The notes beneath the pieces are model-generated. The model saw only the letters and a program-made list of their open reading frames with translations. It made no database searches and had not been told where the DNA came from. Below, piece by piece: positions 8,236 to 17,801 of a stretch of DNA of 64,000 nt (the stretch's first letter is position 1; every line of letters begins with the position of its first letter). Source of the DNA: Rhodocyclaceae bacterium (lineage in GTDB: Bacteria; Pseudomonadota; Gammaproteobacteria; Burkholderiales; Rhodocyclaceae); the NCBI GenBank assembly GCA_006218025.1, contig VBWA01000016.1, positions 1 to 64,000 on the forward strand. The letters are read 5' to 3'. A program made the translations under genes and the position numbers.

Positions 8236-10023
8236 TTAATATTTGCCCAAACTCAGTTCCCATAGAGGCGCAATCTCCGGAAATTCCCGCGCACCCTTTG
8301 CCAGTTCGTCGACGGTTGCGGAGCGTTGTGCCGGGAACGCTCGTAAAACCGCCAATGTAAGCGCCCGCGCATCCTGGTCACGTCCAGCAAGCGCCTGTTG
8401 CATGGCGCAGCGCGCCACCAATAAACGAGCTGGCGCAAAGTGGATGCCGCGCTCGCATAGATCAGCACGGTCTTGCGCTTGTAGCTTGCTCGGCTCGGCC
8501 AAATTGGTGAACGCCAGCAGCACCCAGGGCGAGAGTAGCGATTCATGGTGCAACTTGACCAGACGATCCATGGAAATCCGCCAGGCGCGCTCTCGATCTG
8601 GATGCGCTGCCAATGGAAAGTTGGATGCCGCTTCGATTTTTATATAGTCGGAGCGAAGGTTGGCCAATATCAAACCGCCCCCCAACGCCGCGAGAACCAG
8701 ATAAACGGTGAGCCGTCGGCCAGCCAGAGTGATTGTTCCTCCTCTGTCTGCAGCGCCCAGCAACAAAGCCGTCGGCCCGAGGAAATAGCTGTACCAGAGC
8801 GGATATTCAAGTAGCGCATGTACCAAGCCAATGCCGAGGACGGCCCCGCACCAGAACTGCTCCAGCCCCCACGGCTTGCCGAGAAAGCACCGGGCCCAAA
8901 TGCCGAGCAGCAGAATGACGGCCCCCGTAGCCGGCGCGCCAAACTCCGTCATGAGATGCAGGATGAAATTGTGTGCATTCTCCGCCACGCCGAATGGCTC
9001 GTCACCGACGTAACTCGAAGCCGCAACAAAACTCGCCCAGGCATAGTTGCCAACGCCCTGCCCCAGCCACGGGTGTTCGAGAAAAGCCGCCCAGGCGGAG
9101 CGAGCGATCTCGAGCCTGGTGCTCGACCCTGAAACCGATTCATAGAGGCGCGAACCAGACACGGCCGCGCCGGAAGCATCCGGTATATGCGACGTAGCCC
9201 AAGCGGCAAAGATACTCAGGGCGATCACAGCAGGTAACAGAAGAACCGCATCGGCCCACAGCCGGACCTCGGGTCCCTGCGGCCGCCGAAATTTCAACCA
9301 TCCGATTGCGGCAAGCAGGACGAGGGGGTAGACAAACACGCTGCGCGAACCGCTGAGGACGCTGCCAAACGCGATCAGCAAGATCAGTATCCAAAGCCAG
9401 GGCCTGGACAGGTAACGACGACTGCAAAGGTAGAACAGGGAGGCGATACCGAGCCATGAGTACTGGGCATGATGGTTGGCCTGGCCGAGATTGGCGTAGA
9501 CCGTGCCGCCCAGCTTGGGGAATATCCAGCCAGCGCCGCGCGCCACGCCCAGCCATTGCGCGAGCGCGATTCCCGCCCCGACCAGTGCTCCGAGAAGCAG
9601 GGCACTCGCAATGACGTCGGCCAGACGAACCAGACCCGTTGTTTCGACCAGGTACCGACCCAGAACCATCAACACCCCGGCCCACAGCAGATAGACCGCG
9701 TAGAGCAGCCCGAGCTGCGGGAAGACCAAACGGCCAAGACCGAACTGAAGCAACAAGGTCAACAGCAATACAGCGGGGACAAGCAACACCAGCGGCAGTA
9801 TCAGGGAGCGGCCACGAACGGCGATCAATCCGGCCATTGCCGCCGCCAAGCCCAGCGCGCCCGCCCACCATTCACTCCAGAAACCGGCAATGGGCATGGT
9901 ATGGAACGGCAATAGAAATGGCCCGCTCACCATCAAGGCGAGCAGGCCAAGGCTGACTGCCGCGGTCTGGCTGGAGCGGACAATCGAGTCCGCCCGCCAG
10001 CTACCTACCAAACAATACCCCAA
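8236..10023 (-). CDS. pglL: PglL-type O-oligosaccharyltransferase (pilin glycosylation, Wzy_C family)
   Basis: This polytopic protein of about 595 residues has some twelve hydrophobic segments and a large periplasmic loop with GQGVGNY and an ENAHN motif, followed by a soluble C-terminal tail. The segment TVYANLGQANHHAQY matches the GQxNHxA motif of PglL enzymes, which move lipid-linked glycans onto Ser/Thr of pilins. It lies directly after two prepilin genes, the nearer of which is very Ser/Thr-rich at its C-terminus, so that pilin is the likely substrate. The start is uncertain: the longest frame begins with TTG and no strong ribosome binding site is visible. Confidence 0.82.
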   Translation of the reverse strand: MGYCLVGSWRADSIVRSSQTAAVSLGLLALMVSGPFLLPFHTMPIAGFWSEWWAGALGLAAAMAGLIAVRGRSLILPLVLLVPAVLLLTLLLQFGLGRLVFPQLGLLYAVYLLWAGVLMVLGRYLVETTGLVRLADVIASALLLGALVGAGIALAQWLGVARGAGWIFPKLGGTVYANLGQANHHAQYSWLGIASLFYLCSRRYLSRPWLWILILLIAFGSVLSGSRSVFVYPLVLLAAIGWLKFRRPQGPEVRLWADAVLLLPAVIALSIFAAWATSHIPDASGAAVSGSRLYESVSGSSTRLEIARSAWAAFLEHPWLGQGVGNYAWASFVAASSYVGDEPFGVAENAHNFILHLMTEFGAPATGAVILLLGIWARCFLGKPWGLEQFWCGAVLGIGLVHALLEYPLWYSYFLGPTALLLGAADRGGTITLAGRRLTVYLVLAALGGGLILANLRSDYIKIEAASNFPLAAHPDRERAWRISMDRLVKLHHESLLSPWVLLAFTNLAEPSKLQAQDRADLCERGIHFAPARLLVARCAMQQALAGRDQDARALTLAVLRAFPAQRSATVDELAKGAREFPEIAPLWELSLGKY

Positions 10024-10066
10024 CGACGCACCACTGGACCCGGATGCGTTGTGCGCAAACGGCGTA

Positions 10067-10393
10067 TCAGGGTAGCGGGACAGCAGTTGAGGCTACGGAA
10101 TCACAGGTGACGACGCATGAGGTGGTGCCGGCTCCGCTACAGCCCGTCGGACTCGTTTGCAGATAGCCAAGATTGCAGGCCGTGCCCGAAGAGTATGTGA
10201 CGCCCGAAGAGACCAGGCTCTGCGCATACCGAATGTTCGCAGAGGAGGCAACCGCCCCGGCAACACCATCGGCCTTTGCCTTTTTTGCGTCACCACTCAA
10301 ATCGACAAATCGCGGCAACGCCGTCGCCGCCAGAATGCCGAGAATCACGATAACCACCACCAACTCGATCAGGGTAAAGCCCTTCTGTTTCAT
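10067..10393 (-). CDS. MSHA-type major pilin (type IV prepilin)
   Basis: The 108-residue prepilin begins [28 protein letters not shown] prepilin peptidase would cut after Gly5, leaving Phe1 and Glu5. The ATG has AGGAG eight bases upstream. The C-terminal half is short, rich in Ser, Thr and Gly, and contains paired cysteines (for example SCVVTC) that can form the usual disulfide loop. It lies just before pglL, so it is a good candidate for the glycosylated major subunit. It is shorter than a typical MshA (about 160-170 residues). Confidence 0.85.
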   Translation of the reverse strand: MKQKGFTLIELVVVIVILGILAATALPRFVDLSGDAKKAKADGVAGAVASSANIRYAQSLVSSGVTYSSGTACNLGYLQTSPTGCSGAGTTSCVVTCDSVASTAVPLP

Positions 10394-10440
10394 TGCTATC
10401 TCCTTGGACATATTTGACGAAGCGCATTGCGGCCCGAATG

Positions 10441-10956
10441 TCAGCAGCCTGAGGTTACCACTGAAATCATCGGCGCGACAAATACGCCGGGCGTGGGTTG
10501 AGTCGCTTCCGGATACGTAATACGGCAGTTGGGCACGGTGCCGCCGGCCACGTCATATGTCCGTGTCGTACCCGCGCCGCCCGCCGTCAAGCCATCCGCC
10601 GCCGGATTCAGGGCAGCGGCGGCGTCGATGCCGGCCGCCGTTGCCGCCGGGTAGCGATTGACGATATCGATCATCAAGCCATCCATATTCACCTTGGGCG
10701 GCGTCGAGGCGCAATTGACTGCGGTGGGGCTGGGCGCCGTCCCGGCGACATCCAGTTCGCAGCGCGTCCGGGCCAGCGCCGCCGCCGAGCGGATCGAGCC
10801 ATAGATCGCGTTGGTCTTGGCCACCCGCGCATCGCGCTGGGCGTCGATCATGCGCGGCAAGGCCACGGCGGCGAGAATGCCTATGATGGTAATCACGATC
10901 ACCAGTTCGATAAGGGTGAAGCCATGTGCAAACGGCGTGACGCGGCCTGATTTCAT
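10441..10956 (-). CDS. MSHA-type prepilin (MshA/MshB-like)
   Basis: This 171-residue type IV prepilin has a longer leader ([12 protein letters not shown]) before [22 protein letters not shown]. Cleavage would leave a mature protein of about 159 residues. Pairs of cysteines ([20 protein letters not shown] and the final Cys) probably form disulfides. The ATG was preferred over an upstream frame because leader peptides are short. It lies between mshF and the smaller pilin. Which of the two pilins is the major subunit cannot be decided from sequence. Confidence 0.83.
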   Translation of the reverse strand: MKSGRVTPFAHGFTLIELVIVITIIGILAAVALPRMIDAQRDARVAKTNAIYGSIRSAAALARTRCELDVAGTAPSPTAVNCASTPPKVNMDGLMIDIVNRYPAATAAGIDAAAALNPAADGLTAGGAGTTRTYDVAGGTVPNCRITYPEATQPTPGVFVAPMISVVTSGC

Positions 10957-11042
10957 GGTTATGGACGATTTACGTTCATTGACTGGCAAAAAATAGCAGG
11001 GTTGCAACGACCCATTTTAGTGATTATCGACCATAGAAGTGG

Positions 11043-11489
11043 CTAGTTTAGCCCTACCAGGCTCGCGCCGACCGTTCTTCCCGACGAATCGAAACGGGCA
11101 ACATAGCGCCAGCGCAACTCCGTGGCGCCGGGGAAGGCCTCAGGCAATCGCGGAAGATAGCTCAGTTCGCGGCGAACTGGATCGTATGCCCATTGCCCTG
11201 ACACCTCCGCAGTTCGCCCGTCACTGAACCCACGCGGTCGATGCCCGAGAAAGTCGATCGGGCTGGCCTGCGCCACTTCGATGATGCGTTCTTCCTCGCC
11301 GCGCATGATGCGTTCGCCTATCGCCAGCTGTATGCCAACGCGAATGTTGCGCACCGTGAGATTGACCTCGGTACGTTCCGTCTCGGCCTGAATCGCATTG
11401 AGCCGCACCAGCAGAGCCGTGGCGAGAACGCCGAAGATCGCCACCGTTACTGCAAACTCGAACTTGCTGGCGCCGCGCTGAAGCTTCAT
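11043..11489 (-). CDS. mshF: MshF-like pseudopilin with unusual leader
   Basis: The 148-residue protein has the pilin layout but with a divergent N-terminus, MKLQRGASKFEFAVTVAIFGVL. If prepilin peptidase cuts after Gly6, Glu falls at mature position 5 as required, although Phe1 is replaced by Ala. A hydrophobic helix and a polar C-terminal domain follow. It starts one base after the stop codon of mshG and so is coupled to it; that position is where mshF is found in other MSHA loci. Confidence 0.75.
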   Translation of the reverse strand: MKLQRGASKFEFAVTVAIFGVLATALLVRLNAIQAETERTEVNLTVRNIRVGIQLAIGERIMRGEEERIIEVAQASPIDFLGHRPRGFSDGRTAEVSGQWAYDPVRRELSYLPRLPEAFPGATELRWRYVARFDSSGRTVGASLVGLN

Positions 11490-11490
11490 G

Positions 11491-12726
11491 TCACTTCTTC
11501 ATGGTCACTTTGCCCAGGTCCCACAGAGGCAGGAAAATACCGAGCGCGAGGATCAGGACCATGATTCCCAGCGAAATGATGAGAATCGGTTCGATCTGCT
11601 GCGCCAGAGTCTTCAGTTCGTACTCGACCTCGCTCTGATACATGTCGGCGACTTCCTTCATCATGTCGTCCAGCGCGCCTGATTCCTCGCCCACGGCAAT
11701 CATCTGCAGCACAACGGGAGTAAACACTCCCGCGGAAATCGAGGTGCGCAGGATGCTCTCGCCGCGCTCGACGCCGTCACGCATTTTCTCGACCTTGTCC
11801 GCGATATAGGCGTTATTTACAGTCTCCGCGACATTGGTCAGGGCCTGAATGATCGGTACCCCACTGCGTGAGGCGAGCGCGAAACTGGCGGCAAAGCGGG
11901 CCAGAGTGGCTTTGCGCACGATTTTCCCGGCAATCGGGATTTTCAGCTTGATCCGATCCCAGGTATAGCGACCCCTGGGCGTCTTCACCCACGCCTTGAA
12001 TCCGAAAAAACCCGCAACGATGCCGAGCAGCAGCGCAGGCCACCAGGCCAGCATGAAATCCGAAAAACCGATCAAGAGACGCGTCATTAACGGCAGTTCG
12101 GCGCCGAAGCCCTTGAACACCTTGGCGAAGGCCGGAATTACAAAAAGGTTGACGATGACAATGGCGATGCCCATCGCAGCGACGACGAACGACGGGTAGC
12201 GCAGCGCCGACTTCACCTGGTCCTGCATGAACCGCTCAAACGCCAGGTGATCGAACATGCGGAGAAAGACTTCTTCCAGCCGACCGGTCATTTCGCCGAC
12301 ACGTACCATGGATAGATAAAAGGGCGAGAAAACCGTCGGATGACGAGCCAGCGACAGCGACAATTCGCGGCCGGAATCCAGACTTTGACGGACGTCCTGC
12401 AAAACGTCCCTCATCGCCGGATTGGTGCTCGATTCCTGCAAACCGGCCAGCGCCCGCATGATCGGAACGCCGGCGCGCAACAAGGTATGTAGCTGCCGCG
12501 AAAACAGCAGCACGTCCATGTGTTCGACTTTTTGCTTGAACAAGGCGATGCCGACACCGGCGCCCCGGCCGGCCTTGTCGGATGACGCCGTTGTGGGCTT
12601 GATCTCCATCGGCGTCACACCGCTGCCAAACAGCAGATCGGCCACCGCCGCCGCTGTCGCGCCTTCCATGATTCCCCGCACGATCTCCCCGGCGCCGTTG
12701 CGGCCGCGATAGGCGAAGTTAGGCAT
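11491..12726 (-). CDS. mshG: MshG, inner-membrane platform protein (GspF/PilC family)
   Basis: The protein has the two repeated GspF domains typical of pilus platform proteins, each with FSRQLHTLLRAGVPIMRAL-like and FAASFALASRSGVPIIQAL-like segments, and three membrane spans. It organises pilin insertion and binds the MshE ATPase. The start MPNFAYRGRNGAGEIVRG is the canonical one, so the long in-frame extension upstream, which runs into the GC-rich palindrome, is not used. Length is 411 residues. Confidence 0.92.
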   Translation of the reverse strand: MPNFAYRGRNGAGEIVRGIMEGATAAAVADLLFGSGVTPMEIKPTTASSDKAGRGAGVGIALFKQKVEHMDVLLFSRQLHTLLRAGVPIMRALAGLQESSTNPAMRDVLQDVRQSLDSGRELSLSLARHPTVFSPFYLSMVRVGEMTGRLEEVFLRMFDHLAFERFMQDQVKSALRYPSFVVAAMGIAIVIVNLFVIPAFAKVFKGFGAELPLMTRLLIGFSDFMLAWWPALLLGIVAGFFGFKAWVKTPRGRYTWDRIKLKIPIAGKIVRKATLARFAASFALASRSGVPIIQALTNVAETVNNAYIADKVEKMRDGVERGESILRTSISAGVFTPVVLQMIAVGEESGALDDMMKEVADMYQSEVEYELKTLAQQIEPILIISLGIMVLILALGIFLPLWDLGKVTMKK

Positions 12727-12762
12727 GACAGCCGTCCGCCGGGCCGCCCCAAAGGCGACGAC

Positions 12763-12779
12763 GCCCCCCCTGGGGGGGC
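12763..12779. repeat. GC-rich palindrome between mshE and mshG
   Basis: GCCCCCCC and GGGGGGGC flank a single T to make a perfect hairpin in the 88-base gap between mshE and mshG, with no gene there. It resembles the palindromes at 2663-2683 and 57213-57229. It has no U-tract, so it is probably not a simple terminator, and mshG must still be transcribed through it. Confidence 0.55.
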
Positions 12780-12814
12780 AGCGAGTCGATTTTGCGAGCG
12801 CGGGGGGCCATGTG

Positions 12815-14521
12815 TTATTCGTCGAGCTGCGTGCTGATGCGCATGGCTTCCTCAACCGTGGTGCGTCCGCTGACCACCAGCCGCACGGCGTCGCGGCGCA
12901 GGGTATTGCCACCCATTTGTTCGCGACCGATCTGCATGAACTCGTTGGGGTCGCCCCGATTCACGGCCTCGACCAGCGCGTTGTTCATGTCGAGAATCTC
13001 GTAGGCAGCCTGACGCCCCTGATAGCCGGTGTTGGCGCAGTGACTGCACCCTTGGCCATGCTTGTACTGGAAGCTATCCACCCGGTCACCGAGTTCGGTT
13101 TTGAGCCACAGGTGCTCATGCGGCGTCGGCGTATAGGGGGCGGAACAGTTCTCACACGTGACGCGCACCAGCCGCTGCGCCAGCACCATCTGGATCGACA
13201 TGGCGACCATGTAGCGCGGCACGCCCATGTCGAGCAGACGAATCGGCGTCGACAACGCGTCGTTGGTATGCAAGGTCGACAGCACCAAGTGGCCGGTCAT
13301 GGCGGCGCGCATCCCGATCTCGGCTGTTTCCTGATCGCGCATCTCGCCCAACAGGATGATGTCCGGGTCCTGCCGCAACGCGCTGCGCAGCACGCGACTG
13401 AAGGACAGATCGATCTTCTCGTGCACCTGCACCTGATTGAGCCCGGGCAGGCGATATTCGACCGGGTCTTCGACGGTGATGATTTTCTTTTCCGGCGTGT
13501 TCAGTTCATTGAGCGCCGCATACAGCGTAGTGGTCTTGCCCGATCCGGTCGGGCCGGTCACCAGCACGATGCCCGATGGCCGCGCGATGGAATGGCGAAA
13601 ACGCTCCAGTATGCGCGGCGGCATGTACAACCTGTCGAGTTGCAGGAGGCCGGTGTTCTGCGCCAGCAAGCGCATCACGACGGATTCTCCGTGCTGGGTC
13701 GGCATTGACGAGATACGGATATCGATCGCAGTGTTGCGCAACTTGATGTTGAAGCGCCCATCCTGCGGCAAGCGCTTTTCGGAAATATCCAGGCCGGACA
13801 TCAGTTTCAGGCGCAGCACCAGCGCGGTGGAAATCTTCGAATCGGCTTCGGTCTGCACACGCAGCACGCCGTCGATACGAAAGCGGATCAGCAACGACCT
13901 TTCCTGCGGCTCGATGTGAATGTCCGAAGCGCGCATCTTCAGCGCTTCTTCGAACACCGTGTTGAGCAGCTTGACGACTGGCGCATCCTCGGCACCGGCG
14001 GTAAGGCCCAGAATGTTGCCGAACTCGGTCGAGATATCGCCCATGTCGGCCGTGAGTTCTTTGGCCAGACCGCTGATTTCCGCTGCGCGACTGTAGACGC
14101 GGTCAATGGCGCCGAGAAGCTGGCTCTCGGTCACCACCGCCAGATCGATCTCGCGTTTCAAGGCGCGCGCCAGTTCGTCAAACGCACTGAGATCTGTCGG
14201 GTCGGCCATGCCGACGACCAGCATGCCGGCGCGCTCACTGAGCACCAGCGCACGCAGCCGGCGCGCTTGGGCTTCCGGCAGCAGCTTGATCAATTCAGGC
14301 TGTGGCTTGAAGGTCTTGAGGTCGACAAAATCGGCACCGAGCTGACGAGCTAGACCGATCGAAATACCCTCTTCACTGACGTAGCCGCATTCCACCAACA
14401 CCCGGCCGAGCTTGCGGCCCGAGCGCTTTTGTTCTTCAAGCGCGAACTTGAGCTGCTCGCCGGTAACGAGGTTCTGCTGCACCAGCATGTCACCCAGTCG
14501 GATTTTTTCCGGGCGTGCCAT
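12815..14521 (-). CDS. mshE: MshE, pilus extension ATPase with MshEN c-di-GMP-binding domain
   Basis: This 568-residue GspE/PilB-family ATPase powers MSHA pilus extension. The N-terminus (IRLGDMLVQQNLVTGEQLKFAL, then KLGRVLVECGYVSEEGI) shows the duplicated RLGxxL pattern of the MshEN domain, known in Vibrio cholerae to bind cyclic di-GMP. Walker A (GPTGSGKTTT), the Asp/His boxes and a tetracysteine zinc motif (CENC, CSHC) are present. It is the first gene of the leftward locus. The promoter should lie between it and the trmL start, a space of only about 117 bases. Confidence 0.94.
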   Translation of the reverse strand: MARPEKIRLGDMLVQQNLVTGEQLKFALEEQKRSGRKLGRVLVECGYVSEEGISIGLARQLGADFVDLKTFKPQPELIKLLPEAQARRLRALVLSERAGMLVVGMADPTDLSAFDELARALKREIDLAVVTESQLLGAIDRVYSRAAEISGLAKELTADMGDISTEFGNILGLTAGAEDAPVVKLLNTVFEEALKMRASDIHIEPQERSLLIRFRIDGVLRVQTEADSKISTALVLRLKLMSGLDISEKRLPQDGRFNIKLRNTAIDIRISSMPTQHGESVVMRLLAQNTGLLQLDRLYMPPRILERFRHSIARPSGIVLVTGPTGSGKTTTLYAALNELNTPEKKIITVEDPVEYRLPGLNQVQVHEKIDLSFSRVLRSALRQDPDIILLGEMRDQETAEIGMRAAMTGHLVLSTLHTNDALSTPIRLLDMGVPRYMVAMSIQMVLAQRLVRVTCENCSAPYTPTPHEHLWLKTELGDRVDSFQYKHGQGCSHCANTGYQGRQAAYEILDMNNALVEAVNRGDPNEFMQIGREQMGGNTLRRDAVRLVVSGRTTVEEAMRISTQLDE

Positions 14522-14638
14522 CAGGCGATCTCCAAAGCGACCGTAGAATCGTGGTCATTGCAGCTGCGATTTTGCACGAAAGTCATAGTCCAATTGTTTG
14601 ATTTTTCAAAAACTACCGCTTTTCGGAGGGACCCGCAA

Positions 14639-15127
14639 GTGTTCCATGTCGTTCTCGTGGCCCCGGAGATTCCGCCCAACACAGGCAATATTATTCGTCT
14701 TTGCGCAAATACCGGGGCGAAACTGCATCTGGTGGAACCGCTTGGCTTCGACCTTTCCGACGCGCAACTGCGCCGGGCGGGCATGGACTACGCCGAGTTG
14801 GCGAACGTCTTGGTGCATCCGGATTGGACGGCGTGCCGCGCCGTACTTGGCGTTGCGCGGCTGTTTGCGCTGACGACGAAGGGGGGGTGCCGTCACACCG
14901 GCGCCATCCCCGGGGATACCGCTACGCATAACTTCCATCCCGGCGATGCGTTTGTCTTCGGCGGTGAATCGCGAGGGCTGCCGGCCGTGGTTCTGGCCGA
15001 CATCGATGAGAGTCACCGCCTGCGGCTGCCGCTGATGCCGGGCAATCGCAGCCTGAACCTGTCGAACACCGTGGCGGTGATGGTTTACGAGGCGTGGCGG
15101 CAGCAAGGATTCGCCGGCGGCCAGTAG
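14639..15127 (+). CDS. trmL: tRNA (cytidine(34)-2'-O)-methyltransferase
   Basis: TrmL is a SPOUT methyltransferase that modifies the wobble base of certain leucine tRNAs. Family motifs are clear: PEIPPNTGNIIRLCANTG near the N-terminus, FGGESRGLP around residue 105, and SLNLSNTVAVMVYE at the end, which together form the knotted SAM site. GTG is taken as the start because GGAGG lies nine bases upstream and the 162-residue length fits the family. Upstream in-frame ATGs would overlap mshE. It converges on gpsA with four bases between stops. Confidence 0.92.
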   Translation: MFHVVLVAPEIPPNTGNIIRLCANTGAKLHLVEPLGFDLSDAQLRRAGMDYAELANVLVHPDWTACRAVLGVARLFALTTKGGCRHTGAIPGDTATHNFHPGDAFVFGGESRGLPAVVLADIDESHRLRLPLMPGNRSLNLSNTVAVMVYEAWRQQGFAGGQ

Positions 15128-15131
15128 CGCG

Positions 15132-16112
15132 TCATTCGTGTTTGGGGTCGCGCGCCATCAGTTGTTCCACCGCCGCGCGGGGCGTGATGCGGCCGTCCAG
15201 CACGGCGGTCACTGCCCGCGTGATGGGCATGTCGACGCCAAGCTCGGCGGCACGGCGGGCGACCTCGCGCGCTGCGGGGACGCCTTCCGCAACGTGGCCG
15301 AGTTCGCGCGTGATGTCGGACAGCGCCCGCCCCTCCGCGAGCAGCAGGCCGACCCGACGATTGCGCGACAGTTCGCCGGTGCAAGTGAGGATCAGGTCGC
15401 CCATTCCGGCCAGCCCCATGAAGGTTTCGCGGCTTGCGCCGAGCGCCTCGCCCAAGCGGATGATTTCCGCCAGACCGCGCGTGATCAGGGCGGCGCGGGC
15501 GTTGAGGCCGAGGCCAAGGCCGTCGCAAATTCCGGTGGCGATGGCCAGCACGTTTTTTACCGCGCCGCCGACCTCGGCGCCGACCAGGTCTTCGGTAACA
15601 TAGATGCGCAGGTTGCCGCCATGGAGACTTTGGGCAGTCGCCGCGGCAAAGCCGGCATCGGCCGACGCCAGCGTGATGGCAGTGGGCAGGCCGCGCGCCA
15701 CCTCGAGGGCAAAACTCGGCCCGCTCAGCGCCCCGCAGACGGCGTCGCCCATCACTTCGGCCACCACCTGATGCGGCAGCAGACCGCTGCCGGCCTCCAG
15801 GCCCTTGCACACCCAGAGAAAGGGCATGGTTGGCGCAATGGCCTTGAACTGTTCCAGCAGTGGCCGCAGGCCGGCCAGGGGCGCGGCAAGAATCGCCAGA
15901 TCGGCGCCGGCCAGCGCGGCACTCAGATCGGCCGTGACGCGCAAGGCATCCGGAAAATGGCAGACGGGAAGATAACGCGGGTTTTCACGCCGGCTCGACA
16001 TCTCTTCGGCACGCGCGGCATCACGTGCCCACAGGCTGACCTCATGCCGGCCGGCAAATGCAATGGCCAGCGCGGTACCCCAGGCCCCCGCACCCAGCAC
16101 CGCTAGCCGCAT
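15132..16112 (-). CDS. gpsA: Glycerol-3-phosphate dehydrogenase [NAD(P)+]
   Basis: GpsA makes sn-glycerol 3-phosphate from dihydroxyacetone phosphate for phospholipid synthesis. The nucleotide-binding GAGAWG is at residues 7-12, the catalytic lysine region [18 protein letters not shown] is in the middle, and the substrate-binding [20 protein letters not shown] follows. The 326-residue length is normal. It is the last gene of the leftward secB run. Confidence 0.95.
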   Translation of the reverse strand: MRLAVLGAGAWGTALAIAFAGRHEVSLWARDAARAEEMSSRRENPRYLPVCHFPDALRVTADLSAALAGADLAILAAPLAGLRPLLEQFKAIAPTMPFLWVCKGLEAGSGLLPHQVVAEVMGDAVCGALSGPSFALEVARGLPTAITLASADAGFAAATAQSLHGGNLRIYVTEDLVGAEVGGAVKNVLAIATGICDGLGLGLNARAALITRGLAEIIRLGEALGASRETFMGLAGMGDLILTCTGELSRNRRVGLLLAEGRALSDITRELGHVAEGVPAAREVARRAAELGVDMPITRAVTAVLDGRITPRAAVEQLMARDPKHE

Positions 16113-16162
16113 CGCGCGCACTCCATCGGCTTCGGGTTCATGGCGTGCCGGCTGTTGCGCCT

Positions 16163-16612
16163 CTAGAGGCCCCAGACTTGGGAGGCCTTGAGAAACCCGG
16201 TTTGGCCGTCGCGATGCTTGACCTTGATCCAACCGCCGGGAACGGCTTCAAGGAGTTCCAGCACCACGTCGCGTTCGGCTTCGAATACCAGCGCGGCCTT
16301 GTCCTCGGCCGCGGCGCGAATCTGGGCGCGGTCCTGGCGCACGATGACATTGCGCTTTTCGCTGAGATGCTTCTTTTCGATCCAGGTCAGGTCGCCCCGG
16401 CTGTCGCGCACCTTGGACCAGCCTTCGAGACTGACCACGAGCTCCACCGGCGTACCGGCAAGCACGATGAACAGGGGTTTCGACTTGGCCGAAGGCGCGT
16501 CGTACATCGGCGCCGCCTCGGCGACGGTGCGGTAGTCAAGCGCGAAGGCCGACCATGTTGCCGCCAGCGCAGCAATCGGCATCATCGGAGCAAAAAATCG
16601 CCGTAGCGCCAT
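16163..16612 (-). CDS. Secreted SH3-domain protein
   Basis: The 149-residue protein has a signal peptide ([24 protein letters not shown]) followed by two bacterial SH3-like modules (about residues 27-90 and 90-149). In these, short strands end in [10 protein letters not shown] and [15 protein letters not shown]. Such proteins are thought to bind peptidoglycan in the periplasm. It lies six bases after secB and before gpsA, a gene order common in betaproteobacteria. The exact role is unknown. Confidence 0.8.
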   Translation of the reverse strand: MALRRFFAPMMPIAALAATWSAFALDYRTVAEAAPMYDAPSAKSKPLFIVLAGTPVELVVSLEGWSKVRDSRGDLTWIEKKHLSEKRNVIVRQDRAQIRAAAEDKAALVFEAERDVVLELLEAVPGGWIKVKHRDGQTGFLKASQVWGL

Positions 16613-16618
16613 CGCCGA

Positions 16619-17074
16619 CTATTGCAGCTGGATTTTGCTTTCGGACTGCTGCTGTTCCATCAGGCGCTGCTGGTAGAGCGACTCGAAGTTAACAGGGGCG
16701 AGAATCACGGGCGGGAATCCAGCCCGATTGATCGCATCGGACACGGTCTCGCGCGCATACGGAAAGAGGATGTTCGGGCAGGCCACGGCCAGAATCGGCT
16801 CCAGATCCTGCTCCGGCACATTGCGAATCTGGAAAATGCCGGCCTTCACCACCTCGACCAGGAAGAAGGCCTTTTCGCCTTCCTTCGCAGTGACATTGAC
16901 CGTCAGCGCCACTTCATACATGCCGTCGCCGATCGTGTTCGCCGTGCTTTGAATCTGCACTTCGATGCTCGGGGTCTCGCGCTCCAGAAAGATCTGCGGT
17001 GCGTTGGGCACCTCGATGGAGAGATCCTTGACGTAAATCTTTTCGATGCTGAAAACGGGCTGCTCGTCGCTCAT
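16619..17074 (-). CDS. secB: Protein-export chaperone SecB
   Basis: SecB holds preproteins unfolded and hands them to SecA. The 151-residue protein shows the family core (FSIEKIYVKDLSIEVPNAPQ, then VACPNILFPYARETVSDAINRAGFPPVILAPVNFESLY). It sits between grxC and the SH3 protein on the same strand, the usual grxC-secB-gpsA arrangement of proteobacteria. Confidence 0.97.
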   Translation of the reverse strand: MSDEQPVFSIEKIYVKDLSIEVPNAPQIFLERETPSIEVQIQSTANTIGDGMYEVALTVNVTAKEGEKAFFLVEVVKAGIFQIRNVPEQDLEPILAVACPNILFPYARETVSDAINRAGFPPVILAPVNFESLYQQRLMEQQQSESKIQLQ

Positions 17075-17109
17075 GATGGAGTAGTGGGTTAGGTGAAAAG
17101 GGGATGATT

Positions 17110-17367
17110 CTACGCGGCCAGCAGCGAATCGAGCTTGCCCTGACGCTCCAGTTCATAGAGCTCGTCGCAGCCGCCGACATGCGTTTCGCCGATGTAGATT
17201 TGCGGCACGGTGCGGCGGCCCGTCCTCTGCATCATTTCTTCGCGCCGCTCGGGTTGCAGATCGACGCGCACTTTCTCGATATCCGTGACGCCCTTGCGCG
17301 TCAGCAGCTGCTCGGCGCGCACGCAGTAGGGGCAAACGGCGGTGGAATACATCAGAACCTTGGACAT
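17110..17367 (-). CDS. grxC: Glutaredoxin 3
   Basis: This 85-residue glutaredoxin has the redox motif CPYC at residues 12-15, the TVPQIYIG cis-proline segment, and GGCDELYELERQGKLD at the C-terminus, which forms the glutathione-binding site. It reduces disulfides and mixed glutathione disulfides in the cytoplasm. It follows the rhodanese gene by 14 bases. The ATG begins the canonical MSKVLMYSTAVCPYC. Confidence 0.95.
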   Translation of the reverse strand: MSKVLMYSTAVCPYCVRAEQLLTRKGVTDIEKVRVDLQPERREEMMQRTGRRTVPQIYIGETHVGGCDELYELERQGKLDSLLAA

Positions 17368-17381
17368 TTGGTGCTCCGGCC

Positions 17382-17795
17382 TCAGGATTTGGTGGTAAGG
17401 GGAAGATTGGCCCCCAGCCAGGCCGAGATTCCGCCGCTGAGGTTGAATACCTTCTCGAAGCCCCCCTTCTTCAGTTGCCCGCAGGCAGACGACGAACGGT
17501 TGCCTGAGGCGCAGCAAATGATGATCGGCCGATCCTTGAACTTCTCGATTTCGGACATCCGCTTGTCGAGCTGGCCCAGCGTGATATGACGCGCCCCGGG
17601 TATGTGACCGGAACTCCACTCGCCGCTTTCCCGCACATCCAGCACCAGGGCATCTTCGCGATTCATCAGCAGCGTTGCCTCGGCCGGACTCAGGTTTTGC
17701 GCGCCGCCGCCGGATATCATCGGCCACAGCAGCATGCCGCCGCTGACTGCGGCGAGGGCCACCCAAATCATGTTCTGTTGCACGAATTCCATCAT
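17382..17795 (-). CDS. Membrane-anchored rhodanese-like protein
   Basis: The 137-residue protein has an N-terminal membrane anchor (about residues 9-27) and a single rhodanese domain. The active-site loop CASGNRSS begins at Cys95 and the LDVRESGEWSSGHIPGA segment is present. It probably carries persulfide sulfur at the membrane. It is preceded by an ArsR-type regulator with a likely sulfur-sensing cysteine pair, the same pairing as YgaV-YgaP of E. coli, which suggests a role in handling reactive sulfur. Confidence 0.85.
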   Translation of the reverse strand: MMEFVQQNMIWVALAAVSGGMLLWPMISGGGAQNLSPAEATLLMNREDALVLDVRESGEWSSGHIPGARHITLGQLDKRMSEIEKFKDRPIIICCASGNRSSSACGQLKKGGFEKVFNLSGGISAWLGANLPLTTKS

Positions 17796-17801
17796 TCTTG
17801 T

